This document shows positions 15,623-24,016 of a DNA stretch of 49,894 bases, one piece after another (position 1 is the stretch's first letter; each line of letters starts with the position of its first letter). Below the pieces are notes generated by a model. The model had not been told where the DNA came from. It was given only the letters and a program-made list of their open reading frames with translations, and did not search any database. The stretch is from NCBI GenBank assembly GCA_024636855.1, contig JAGXGG010000007.1:1-49894 (forward strand). Reading direction: 5' to 3'. The DNA is from Ignavibacteriota bacterium. GTDB lineage: Bacteria; Bacteroidota; Ignavibacteria; Kapaibacteriales; UBA2268. The position numbers and the translations under genes are program-made.

Positions 15623-16636
15623 ATGAAATTCGTATCGTTTTTAAATTCAGACAACCAAGAAAGATTAGGCCTTTATATAAATGGCAAAGTAGCTGATTTG
15701 CAAAAATCTGGCTCTCAATTAGGTATTACTGTTCCTAGCGATATACTATCCCTAATGCGCGGTGGAGACGAAGCACTTAATAATGCTCGTGAAATTGAAA
15801 AACAACTATTAGCTAAAGACTTCACTGCTGAAACTCCAGCTAAGATGTTAGCGCCAGTGCCTCATCCTACTTCTTGCCGTGATGCTTATGCTTTCAGACA
15901 GCACGTAGCTTCTGCACGTAAGAATCGTGGTGTAGATATGATTCCAGAATTTGATGAATTCCCGATTTTTTACTTCACTAATCACAATGCTGTAATGGGT
16001 GAAGGCGACGTTCCTGTTGAATTAGACCACTTACACAAATTAGATTTTGAGCTAGAAATAGCTGCGGTAGTAGGTAAGTACGGAAAGAACGTATCAGCTG
16101 AAAATGCAGACGATTATATATTCGGTTATACTATAATGAATGACCTATCAGCTAGATTACTACAAATGGAAGAAATGAAGCTTAACTTAGGCCCAGCAAA
16201 AGGTAAAGACTTCGCTACAGTTATCGGCCCATGGTTAGTGACTCCTGATGAGTTAGAAGAATATAAAATCTCAACTCCAAAAGGAAACATATACAAGCTA
16301 TCAATGAAAGCATTCCACAATGGTAAACAAGTATCACAAGGAAACACAAAGGATATCACTTACACATTCGCAGAGATACTAGAAAGAGTATCTTATGGTG
16401 TAGAAATACAACCCGGTGAAGTAATAGGTTCTGGTACAGTAGGTACTGGCTGCTATTTGGAATTGAACGGTACTTGGGCAAACGAAGCCAAAGCTAAAGG
16501 TGAAGAATTCACTCCAATCTGGTTAGAAGATGGCGATGAGATGACATTAGAAATAACTGGACTAGGAACATTGAGAAATAAAATAGCATTGACAAACAAT
16601 GACTATTCTATCTTAGCTAAAAAGAGAAAAGTATAA
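15623..16636 (+). CDS. Fumarylacetoacetate hydrolase family protein
   Basis: A 337-residue FAH-family enzyme. The C-terminal FAH domain (about 85-325) shows the metal ligands in FELEIAAVVGKYG and DLSARLLQMEEM and the conserved GKDFATVIGPW and GEVIGSGTVGTGC segments. FAH enzymes cleave or isomerise C-C bonds of 2-oxo acids with Mg or Ca; fumarylacetoacetase ends the homogentisate route of tyrosine breakdown. It overlaps the flavin reductase start by one base (TAATG). In flavobacteria such a pair occurs with homogentisate dioxygenase and hydroxyphenylpyruvate dioxygenase, but those genes are not present here, so the exact substrate is uncertain. Confidence 0.88.
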   Translation: MKFVSFLNSDNQERLGLYINGKVADLQKSGSQLGITVPSDILSLMRGGDEALNNAREIEKQLLAKDFTAETPAKMLAPVPHPTSCRDAYAFRQHVASARKNRGVDMIPEFDEFPIFYFTNHNAVMGEGDVPVELDHLHKLDFELEIAAVVGKYGKNVSAENADDYIFGYTIMNDLSARLLQMEEMKLNLGPAKGKDFATVIGPWLVTPDELEEYKISTPKGNIYKLSMKAFHNGKQVSQGNTKDITYTFAEILERVSYGVEIQPGEVIGSGTVGTGCYLELNGTWANEAKAKGEEFTPIWLEDGDEMTLEITGLGTLRNKIALTNNDYSILAKKRKV

Positions 16637-17595
16637 TGTACTCAGTAGAGCCGAAAGATTTAGAACTTAGAAAAAGGCATGGCTTTTTGCTAGGTGGAAT
16701 AGCACCTAGACCTATAGCCTTCGTATCTACAATTAGTAAAGATGGTATCAATAATTTGGCACCATTCTCCTTTTTTAATGCATTTGGGGCTAATCCTCCG
16801 ACTATAGCATTCTCTCCTGCTCGACGTGGTAGAGACAACACAACAAAGGACACATATCAGAATCTATTGGATACTGGCGAATGTGTGGTACATGCTGTTA
16901 CTTTCGATATAGTAGAGCAGATGAATCTAGCATCAAGCGAATTTGCAGCTGATGTAGATGAGTTTGTCAAAGCTGGATTTACTCCACTTGACTCACATCT
17001 AGTGAAACCAAAAAGAGTGAAAGAATCTCCATTCCAAATGGAATGCAAACTAATAGATATGGTCGAAATGGGCGGCGGAGCTGGCTCAGGTAACTTTGCA
17101 ATATGTGAAGTTATTAAATATCACGTAAGCGAAGATATAATGACAGATGGACACATAGACCCTTATAAAATAGATTTGGTTGGTAGAAACGGTGGTAACT
17201 ATTATACTCGTGCTAATGGGGATGCTCTATTCGAATTAGCAAAACCAGGGTTATCACTAGGTATGGGGTATGACAAATTACCCGATTACATCAAAAAATC
17301 TGATTTCTACACAGCTAATGATTTGGGTAAAATAGCTGGTCAAACAGAATTGCCCTCATTCGATGATGTGAAAGCAAGAATTGATCAGATTGAACTACTG
17401 GAAGCTGAACCAGAAATGTTCGACAGACATGCTAGAATAGGCGATTATGAGATGATGCTCAGAATAGCACTATCTTTACACAAGAAAGGAGAGAGCCGAA
17501 AGATCTTCTTCGAACGAGCTGCTAAATTAGCCCTTGACTTCGATGATATGGATTTCGCACTCGATGCAGTAGTATATACTGGTAATTTGTTTTAG
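16636..17595 (+). CDS. Flavin reductase family protein
   Basis: A 319-residue protein with an FMN-binding split-barrel domain over about residues 12-190 (GIAPRPIAFVSTISKDG, LAPFSFFNAFGANPP, NFAICEVIKYHV) and a 110-residue C-terminal helical extension ending FALDAVVYTGNLF. Such reductases bind FMN and reduce it with NAD(P)H or act on quinone-like substrates. It is translationally coupled to the FAH gene (start A is the last base of the FAH stop), so both probably act in one aromatic-acid pathway. A degraded copy of its last 14 codons lies 2.2 kb downstream (19763-19804). Confidence 0.88.
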   Translation: MYSVEPKDLELRKRHGFLLGGIAPRPIAFVSTISKDGINNLAPFSFFNAFGANPPTIAFSPARRGRDNTTKDTYQNLLDTGECVVHAVTFDIVEQMNLASSEFAADVDEFVKAGFTPLDSHLVKPKRVKESPFQMECKLIDMVEMGGGAGSGNFAICEVIKYHVSEDIMTDGHIDPYKIDLVGRNGGNYYTRANGDALFELAKPGLSLGMGYDKLPDYIKKSDFYTANDLGKIAGQTELPSFDDVKARIDQIELLEAEPEMFDRHARIGDYEMMLRIALSLHKKGESRKIFFERAAKLALDFDDMDFALDAVVYTGNLF

Positions 17596-17621
17596 ACTAT
17601 TAAAAAAAGAAATTTGAAATG

Positions 17622-17654
17622 AGACTGTCTTGAATAAAGGCAGTCTTTTTTTTT
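17622..17654 (+). terminator. Rho-independent terminator of the FAH-flavin reductase operon
   Basis: AGACTGTCTT (17622-17631) pairs with AAGGCAGTCT (17637-17646) with one G-U pair and a 5-base loop, followed by nine T. It is similar in sequence to the terminator at 19827-19856. Confidence 0.88.
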
Positions 17655-17821
17655 GGTTTTTGTAAATCTTTAGATAATCAATTATTGGTTTCAAATTACA
17701 AATTTATGGAAAATAATTTCAATCAGCAGACATCAAACGTAATTCAGTTATGTAAAATGATTTTTTTTTATTAACTTATCATTAAATTTACGGACAAATA
17801 TTTACTCTCAAGGGCACTAAT

Positions 17822-19705
17822 ATGAAATATTTACTATTCTTGATTTCTTTCTTAATGGGGATTTGTAATCTTAACGCACTCGAGCCAGATTTGTATAGTC
17901 CGGAGACATTTATTCCTGATGCTAGTGTCGAAGAATTCTATGAATTTAACGGTTATGTCTATGTAAGAAATAAAGAAAATATAAATGGAACTGAAATTTG
18001 GAGATTTGATGGAGAAAATGGAGGTTTTGAACAGTTTACCGACACTAATAATAATTTAAATGACGAATTTTTTTTTATCGGAGAAATCAATAATAAACTT
18101 ATAATAGCCAACCAAGATAAAAGAGCCTTCACTTTACCTACATTTATATGGACTATAGACGGAACAACTGACAGAATAGATACATTATTAAATCTTGAAC
18201 AAACTTATCGTGATTTTGGTGGCGTAAGTGATTACAAATCAACCAATTTTATATTTCAAAGTAATAGGTATTTTAGTAGTTTTAATATGGATAAATTTAC
18301 TTTAAATACTTGGGTCACTGATGGAACTCGAGAGAATACATATAACCTGAATGAAAGGTTTTCGTTAGAAGATATTATAGATTACTATCCAATAAACAAC
18401 AAGCTTTTAGTTCTTGCTCATAGTAATTCTGAAAATTATGAATATGACTTATATGAGTTAAAGACAAATGGAGACACAATCAGATTAGGCGAATTCGATG
18501 AGTCTTTTAAGACTTATAATGGTAAATTCTCATTTATTGAGTCGGACAAGTTACTTTTTACTCACAGGAAATATAATAATAATAATTATAAAGACTTGTG
18601 GGTTACAGATGGTACTAAATCAGGTACGATAAACCTAACAAAAAACACAGATACAATTTATTATTATGCTGATCCAGTCGATTTAGTCGAGCTAAATGGG
18701 AATTACCTGATTGATAATACATACGAGATACTACTATATGATGGAGGTGAAATCTATAAACTTCCGATAGGTTATGATAAAAAGGAAATAGAAAACATTA
18801 GACTTTTTAGTAAAGTTAACGATAGATTAATATTCTCCATACAAGTAGATAAACATTATGACATGTGGGTTACTGACGGGACATTAGATAATACAGCGCT
18901 TGTTAAATCAAATATGCAATATGAATCAGAATTACTTCATAATTTAAAAATTGTAGAGTATAAAGATAGGTACTATTTTATTTTCAAAAGTGAAGATGGG
19001 ATAAAACTTTATTCATCGGATAGTACATTAACAAATTGGGAAATCGTTAGTGATTTAGATTTTATTGCTGATACGTATGAAAATCTTGGAAATCAAGATT
19101 TAAAAGAAGTTGAACTTTATAACGAAATGTATCAAGAAAAATTAATTTTACTTGGCAACCGCCGTGATATCTTCTTCTATGATATGAAAAATAATGAGAT
19201 AAAGTTTGTAAGCTCTAATAATAGGGACCAAAGAGAATTTATCAAGATTTACGATAATAGTCTCTATTTAAAAAGGTATACAGATTTCTTCTTTTATAAT
19301 GAGTACAAAAAAGAGTTTGAAGAAATAAAACCAAATGATGCAACTAATATTAGATATTACAAGGGCTTGGATGATATATTATTTAGAGACAACTTATATT
19401 TCTATGCTGATTATTATGGTGGTGAATTTAAAATGTATAGATTAGACAATACTTTCAAAACAGTTTCGAATATTGAAACTGAGCCAAGTCATGAAACTAA
19501 TCTATATCCAAATCCAACAAGTGATTATCTTATTATAAGTGTTGATAAACAAACCTCTGTTTCTATTATAGATTTAACTGGTAATGTAGTTCTATCTATT
19601 GATAATTATAACGGTGAAGGTATAGACACAAGTGATTTGCCAGTAGGTGTATATAATCTAATTCTAAATAAAAATACTTATGGCGGCAAATTTGTAAAGG
19701 AGTAG
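17822..19705 (+). CDS. ELWxxDGT-repeat protein with T9SS domain
   Basis: A 627-residue secreted protein: signal peptide MKYLLFLISFLMGICNLNA, then at least five ELWxxDGT-type repeats with Trp at residues 60, 110, 164, 260 and 349 (for example TWVTDGT, LWVTDGT, MWVTDGT). These form beta-propeller-like blades in large Bacteroidota surface proteins. The last 70 residues are a T9SS type A domain (NLYPNPTSDYLIISV ... GGKFVKE). Function is unknown; adhesion or a structural role is plausible. It lies between the flavin reductase gene and a relic of the same gene end, so it looks inserted into this locus. Confidence 0.85.
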   Translation: MKYLLFLISFLMGICNLNALEPDLYSPETFIPDASVEEFYEFNGYVYVRNKENINGTEIWRFDGENGGFEQFTDTNNNLNDEFFFIGEINNKLIIANQDKRAFTLPTFIWTIDGTTDRIDTLLNLEQTYRDFGGVSDYKSTNFIFQSNRYFSSFNMDKFTLNTWVTDGTRENTYNLNERFSLEDIIDYYPINNKLLVLAHSNSENYEYDLYELKTNGDTIRLGEFDESFKTYNGKFSFIESDKLLFTHRKYNNNNYKDLWVTDGTKSGTINLTKNTDTIYYYADPVDLVELNGNYLIDNTYEILLYDGGEIYKLPIGYDKKEIENIRLFSKVNDRLIFSIQVDKHYDMWVTDGTLDNTALVKSNMQYESELLHNLKIVEYKDRYYFIFKSEDGIKLYSSDSTLTNWEIVSDLDFIADTYENLGNQDLKEVELYNEMYQEKLILLGNRRDIFFYDMKNNEIKFVSSNNRDQREFIKIYDNSLYLKRYTDFFFYNEYKKEFEEIKPNDATNIRYYKGLDDILFRDNLYFYADYYGGEFKMYRLDNTFKTVSNIETEPSHETNLYPNPTSDYLIISVDKQTSVSIIDLTGNVVLSIDNYNGEGIDTSDLPVGVYNLILNKNTYGGKFVKE

Positions 19706-19762
19706 TTAAACTTATTTTCTTTCCTTATTCCAAAATAATCTCGTAATTTGGTAGTTCTTTTA

Positions 19763-19804
19763 TTTGCACTTGACGTAGTTGTCTATACAGGCAATGAGTT
19801 TTAA
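19763..19804 (+). pseudogene. Relic of a flavin reductase 3' end
   Basis: Fourteen codons read F-A-L-D-V-V-V-Y-T-G-N-E-F-stop, against F-A-L-D-A-V-V-Y-T-G-N-L-F-stop at the end of the intact gene (17554-17595). Of 42 bases 31 are identical, and most differences are silent third-position changes, which means the copy evolved as a working gene before being lost. Similarity stops abruptly upstream of 19763. A homologous terminator follows, as in the intact locus. Confidence 0.75.
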
Positions 19805-19826
19805 AGAAATCAAAAAAAGTATTTGG

Positions 19827-19856
19827 AAAAGCTGTCTCACAAAGGCAGCTTTTTTT
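19827..19856 (+). terminator. Rho-independent terminator after the relic
   Basis: AAAAGCTGTC (19827-19836) pairs with GGCAGCTTTT (19844-19853), one G-U pair, 7-base loop, ending in a seven-T run. It probably now ends the ELWxxDGT gene transcript and resembles the terminator at 17622. Confidence 0.85.
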
Positions 19857-19918
19857 ATCTCGAAAAACCAGTCAGAACAAGAGTGCAAGATGATTAAGAT
19901 AGATATGATAATTCCTTG

Positions 19919-19938
19919 CCGTTGGCTTTAACCAGAGG
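19919..19938. repeat. Possible degenerate intergenic repeat
   Basis: CCGTTGGCTTTAACCAGAGG has the look of the short hairpin repeats (TTGG-loop-CCAA) scattered between genes in many Bacteroidota. Only one copy was seen in this window, so the call is weak. Confidence 0.25.
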
Positions 19939-19971
19939 ATAAAAGACTAATCATCGGCTCAGCTGTATCTG

Positions 19972-20889
19972 TTAACTTCCCCAATTCCCTTTATAATTAT
20001 ACTTTAGGAAATAAATCCCAGAAGAAATATCACTTAGGTTAATTTGATTGATACCTATTTTTGGGGAAAGTTCTAATACAACATTCCCATTCATATCTAC
20101 TATTATCAGATTATCTATCTCTTCTTCTAGCTCAATAGTAAACGGCCCTTCAGTAGGATTTGGATAAACCTTTATATAATCTGATATATCTTGATAGGCG
20201 AAAGGATTATTTTCTACTTCGTTTGTTTTTACAACAACACCTACACCACAAGAAGTTTTTAAAGACAATAAGTCAGCAAAATTATTACTAGAATCAATTG
20301 AGATTTGCTGTTCTTCAGGTTCTGATTCAGTAGATTTTTTATGGCTAGAGAGAGATTTACTAGCACCCCAACCACGACCTTGTATCTCAGATGAAGAAAA
20401 TTTAGTAACAGAACCGATTTCATAAGCATCAACTATTCTTTCACAATAAAAATAACAACCACTAGTGACAAATTCATCTAATTCATAAGATTTCTTAAGA
20501 GTATCACCATATTCAATATTTACTGTATCAAGGACAGAGCTATATACAGCATAAGAGATCTTAACAGTATAAATACCTTTTGACAAATTTGGAACTGTAC
20601 CAACACCATTAGCTTTGATATAAGCTCCTTTTGTTGTTCCAACTATAAGTATAGATGCACCAATTGAAGGAGTTCCATTTTCATCATTTACTGTAGCTTC
20701 GAATGTGCCAGCTGGTCTTCCGAAACAAGAATTTTTAGAGGTTACACCAACTCCAGATGACTGTGATACAAGAGCAGTTACACCTGATTTATTATTTTTA
20801 GTATTTGGAGTGTTTGTATCATCACTAGAGTAAATCTGCGAAGCTGAGATTAGTAGCATGATTGCGAGTATTTGTATTTGCTTTTTCAT
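19972..20889 (-). CDS. T9SS protein with carboxypeptidase-regulatory-like domain
   Basis: A 305-residue secreted protein from the ATG at 20889, chosen because GGAGG lies eight bases upstream; the TTG four codons earlier is inside that ribosome site. Signal peptide about 1-22 (KKQIQILAIMLLISASQIYS). Residues about 60-130 form a CarboxypepD_reg-like domain (GTFEATVNDENGTPSIGASI, GIYTVKISY). A Ser/Glu-rich region is followed by a T9SS type A domain (VYPNPTEGPFTIELEEE, SSGIYFLKYNY). The carboxy end NWGS lacks the usual basic tail. Function is unknown. Confidence 0.75.
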   Translation of the reverse strand: MKKQIQILAIMLLISASQIYSSDDTNTPNTKNNKSGVTALVSQSSGVGVTSKNSCFGRPAGTFEATVNDENGTPSIGASILIVGTTKGAYIKANGVGTVPNLSKGIYTVKISYAVYSSVLDTVNIEYGDTLKKSYELDEFVTSGCYFYCERIVDAYEIGSVTKFSSSEIQGRGWGASKSLSSHKKSTESEPEEQQISIDSSNNFADLLSLKTSCGVGVVVKTNEVENNPFAYQDISDYIKVYPNPTEGPFTIELEEEIDNLIIVDMNGNVVLELSPKIGINQINLSDISSGIYFLKYNYKGNWGS

Positions 20890-21026
20890 CTTGTCCTCCA
20901 ATGTAGTATATAATTGCTTTATACTATAGACACAAAGAGGGGTAGATTAGTTACAGTGTAGATGTATTTTATGCTGAATCATTACATGATGTAATTCTTA
21001 GGTTTCCCAATAGGCATCGTAACTAC

Positions 21027-21056
21027 GTCACTCAGAGCGTTAGCGAAGAGTCTAGG
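21027..21056. repeat. Dispersed intergenic repeat, copy 1
   Basis: GTCACTCAGAGCGTTAGCGA and the following AGAGTCTAGG match the copy at 49496-49524 with one insertion and two changes. The flanks also share ATTCTGAA and a doubled AGGAT some 30 bases downstream, so the repeat unit is longer (about 21001-21105). Such TTCGCTACGCTCAG-type repeats are common between Bacteroidota genes. Confidence 0.6.
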
Positions 21057-21118
21057 GAAACATTCTGAATCACAGATTAAAAGGATTATAGGATTTCACA
21101 GATAGATTATATCATTAT

Positions 21119-21514
21119 TTATAATCTAAAGAATATTAATAATAAAATGGCATTAAAAAGGAAAAATATATTTAGTAATAATGAAATGGAATGCCATTGA
21201 TTAAAGATTTTAAATTTACCTCCTATATAAGAATTCACTAATATTAGAGAAAAAAGAATAATACTTACAACTATATATAGTATAGTTATACCTATCACAA
21301 TTTCTCTAGATTCTTGAAATGCACGAGAATATATATGTCCATATCCAGGTGGAATAGTATTTACATCCTTAAAAATAAACTTATTATACCCTAGTATCAG
21401 GAATGCTATAGACCTAGCAGAATATAGAAATAGAAAATTAAGTATACTAAAAGCAGTAAATTTTATTATTCTTTTAAATTTTATTTTTCTTAGTTCTTCC
21501 AATTCTATTTCCAT
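21119..21514 (-). CDS. Small membrane protein, unknown
   Basis: 131 residues from the ATG at 21514; the upstream TTG in frame is less likely. A charged N terminus (MEIELEELRKIKFKRIIK) is followed by three hydrophobic segments at about 18-42, 71-95 and 110-130. No family is recognised. It lies between a repeat-containing spacer and a hairpin-rich spacer. Its AT content matches the neighbours. Confidence 0.6.
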   Translation of the reverse strand: MEIELEELRKIKFKRIIKFTAFSILNFLFLYSARSIAFLILGYNKFIFKDVNTIPPGYGHIYSRAFQESREIVIGITILYIVVSIILFSLILVNSYIGGKFKIFNQWHSISLLLNIFFLFNAILLLIFFRL

Positions 21515-21564
21515 ATTTACCAAACCTTATTATTTCTATGAATCCTTCTAACACCCATGTCTTC

Positions 21565-21629
21565 GGCTTGACAAGCCCGTCAGCCACGCTATGCGTGTCT
21601 GGCACCACTCTTTCGCTTTGCTTAAAGCA
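21565..21629. repeat. Cluster of three small hairpins
   Basis: Three perfect short palindromes in a row: GGCTTGACAAGCC (21565-21577), CACGCTATGCGTG (21585-21597) and TGCTTAAAGCA (21619-21629). The segment is richer in GC than the surroundings. It lies just past the yifB stop; one hairpin may end that transcript, and the rest may be a degenerate intergenic repeat. Confidence 0.4.
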
Positions 21630-21638
21630 GGGAATTTA

Positions 21639-23180
21639 TCAACTCAAATCGCCCCAATAGTCGCGGTCTAGACTGCGGTATTGGATTGCTTCGCTTATGT
21701 GGAGTGAATTTATATTCTCGTCACCTGCTAGGTCAGCTATAGTCCTTGAGACTTTTAGTATTCTGTCATAAGCGCGAGCGGAAAGCCCTAGCCGCTCCAT
21801 TGCTGTTTGGAGTAGTGATTGCGACGCAGCATCAAGTTTGCAATGCTCACGGATTAGCTTGCTACCTATATCAGCATTTTTATATACGTCTTTGTGCCCC
21901 TCGTACCGGTCTGATTGCACTTGTCTGGCTCTTATCACTCTCTCACGAATTGCTTCGGAAGGTTCACCTTTTCTCTCAGAAGCTAGCTCTTTATAATTGA
22001 CAGCTGGTACATCAACGTGTATGTCTATTCTATCTAATAGCGGCCCAGATATTTTGTTAAGGTATCGCTTTATTTGCTGCGAAGTAGAGCTTGATTTATC
22101 TATGGACTCACCATCTGGTGTTGGGTTCATAGAGCAAACTAGCATAAAGTTAGCTGGGTAATCTATTGTCATTTTAGTACGTGAGATTGTTACTTGCTTG
22201 TCTTCGAGCGGTTGTCGCATTACCTCGAGTACATCTCGCTTGAATTCGGGTAGCTCATCTAAGAAAAGTACTCCATGGTGAGCTAGTGAAATCTCACCCG
22301 GTCTGATATTCGAAACTCCACCACCAACTAAAGCCGCGTTGGATATAGTGTGATGTGGCGAGCGGAATGGACGAGTTGTAATCAAAGCTCTTTCTTTACT
22401 TAGCATACCAGATACGGAATGAATCTTAGTGGTTTCCAGTGCTTCATCGAGAGTTAATGGAGGCATTATGCTCGGCAATCTCTTAGCTATCATAGTCTTC
22501 CCACTACCAGGAGGGCCTATCATAAGTAGATTGTGGCCACCTGCAGCAGCTACTTCCATCGCTCGTTTTACATTTTCTTGACCTTTTACATCATTAATAT
22601 CTAGCATCGAAACACTTTGGTCAAATTCGAATATTTTCTTCAAATCAACTTTTCTTGGTTCTATTTTGAGATTGCCTTGCAGATATTGGACTGCCTCACG
22701 CAAATCTTTGATAGGGATTACTTCTATCCCCTCTACCATAGCGGCTTCATCTGCATTCTCTACAGGAATTAGTATTTGTTTGAACCCTTCTTCTTTCGCT
22801 TTTATTGCTATAGACAATGTACCACGAACAGCACGCAAGCTTCCTTCTAGTGAGAGTTCTCCTAGTATCATCTTGTCTTTCAGATTCTCTTGGTCTATGA
22901 CTTTTGTAGATGCGAGTATGCCGAGTGCTATTGGCAAATCGAATGCACTTCCATCTTTTCTAACATCGGCAGGTGCCAAATTGATTGTTATCTTCTTCAG
23001 AGGGAATAGATAATCGGAATTTTTGATAGCTGCTGAAACTCTTTCGCTTGATTCTTTGACCGAAGAACTAGGCAATCCAACTATGGTAATTTTTGGTAAT
23101 TGGGAATCCAAATGACATTCTATTTCAACTAGAAATGCATTAATACCTAAAACTGAAGCAGAAAATAATTGTGAGTACAT
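21639..23180 (-). CDS. YifB/ComM family Mg-chelatase-like AAA+ ATPase
   Basis: 513 residues, normal for the family. The N-terminal ChlI-like domain (1-170) has the Lon-protease-like fold region SAFDLPIALGILA; the AAA+ core has Walker A GPPGSGKT (222-229) and Walker B GVLFLDELPEF (about 303-313), and a C-terminal Mg-chelatase domain ends the protein. ComM homologues are helicases that help branch migration during natural transformation, so this may serve recombination of incoming DNA. Divergent from the glycerophosphodiesterase gene with a 77-base shared promoter region. Confidence 0.93.
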   Translation of the reverse strand: MYSQLFSASVLGINAFLVEIECHLDSQLPKITIVGLPSSSVKESSERVSAAIKNSDYLFPLKKITINLAPADVRKDGSAFDLPIALGILASTKVIDQENLKDKMILGELSLEGSLRAVRGTLSIAIKAKEEGFKQILIPVENADEAAMVEGIEVIPIKDLREAVQYLQGNLKIEPRKVDLKKIFEFDQSVSMLDINDVKGQENVKRAMEVAAAGGHNLLMIGPPGSGKTMIAKRLPSIMPPLTLDEALETTKIHSVSGMLSKERALITTRPFRSPHHTISNAALVGGGVSNIRPGEISLAHHGVLFLDELPEFKRDVLEVMRQPLEDKQVTISRTKMTIDYPANFMLVCSMNPTPDGESIDKSSSTSQQIKRYLNKISGPLLDRIDIHVDVPAVNYKELASERKGEPSEAIRERVIRARQVQSDRYEGHKDVYKNADIGSKLIREHCKLDAASQSLLQTAMERLGLSARAYDRILKVSRTIADLAGDENINSLHISEAIQYRSLDRDYWGDLS

Positions 23181-23257
23181 ATATTTTGTTATATTCGATT
23201 TATAAGAATAGTTAATATAATAATATATTTTATAATCGATTAATAAATTTAATAAGT

Positions 23258-24016
23258 ATGATTACAATACGTGAATTTGTCCAGATTAATGAGAGGTTTA
23301 TAATAGCACACAGAGGTGCCTCTGGGACTATGATAGAGAATACTATGCCTGCATTCCAAAAAGCTGTGGACAATGGGGCAAAAATGTTAGAAGTAGATAT
23401 ACAAGTCTCAAAAGATAAAGTCCCATTTGCATATCACGATGCTAACCTGAAAAGAATAAACCTAGATCAGGATACATCTAATTTATTATCTAAGGAAATC
23501 TCTGAGATTAATCTGAATTTAGAAGGTGAGGAAAAAGTATTTATTCCCAAACTTGAAGATATACTTAGATTCAGCAAACGAAACGAGATTTATCTTATAA
23601 TAGAAATAAAGACTAATGATGATTGTACTTTTAATACTGAAGATGTTGATGTAATACTTGATACTGTCAAGTCATATGGCTACACTGAGAACTGTCTATT
23701 CGCCTCTTTTTGTGCTGGAACTGTCCAATATATAAAGTCTAAAAATAAGGATTATAATATAGCTTCAATAGCATTACCAGATAGCACACCTAAGAAACTT
23801 CACGATGCAACTCAATGTGATGTTTATATTTGCTCAATAGAGCAATTGAATGAGTCTGTAGTTAATGAGTGCAATGAGTTGGGAGTCTATCTAGGAGTTT
23901 ACTCGGCAGATAATGAGGAGCAACTGGACACTATATTAAAATTCGGGATAAATGCTATAGTAACAAATTACCCCGAACAAATTTCTAAATTACTTGCTAC
24001 CAGGGATAATAGTTAA
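23258..24016 (+). CDS. Glycerophosphodiester phosphodiesterase
   Basis: A 252-residue GDPD-family TIM barrel without signal peptide, so cytoplasmic (UgpQ type). Catalytic residues are in place: His18-Arg19 in AHRGASG, Glu27 in IENTMPAF, Glu45 and Asp47 in LEVDIQVS, and His60 in YHDANL. It hydrolyses glycerophosphodiesters to glycerol-3-phosphate and alcohol. Its 3' end overlaps the convergent M28 peptidase gene by 27 bases. Confidence 0.92.
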   Translation: MITIREFVQINERFIIAHRGASGTMIENTMPAFQKAVDNGAKMLEVDIQVSKDKVPFAYHDANLKRINLDQDTSNLLSKEISEINLNLEGEEKVFIPKLEDILRFSKRNEIYLIIEIKTNDDCTFNTEDVDVILDTVKSYGYTENCLFASFCAGTVQYIKSKNKDYNIASIALPDSTPKKLHDATQCDVYICSIEQLNESVVNECNELGVYLGVYSADNEEQLDTILKFGINAIVTNYPEQISKLLATRDNS

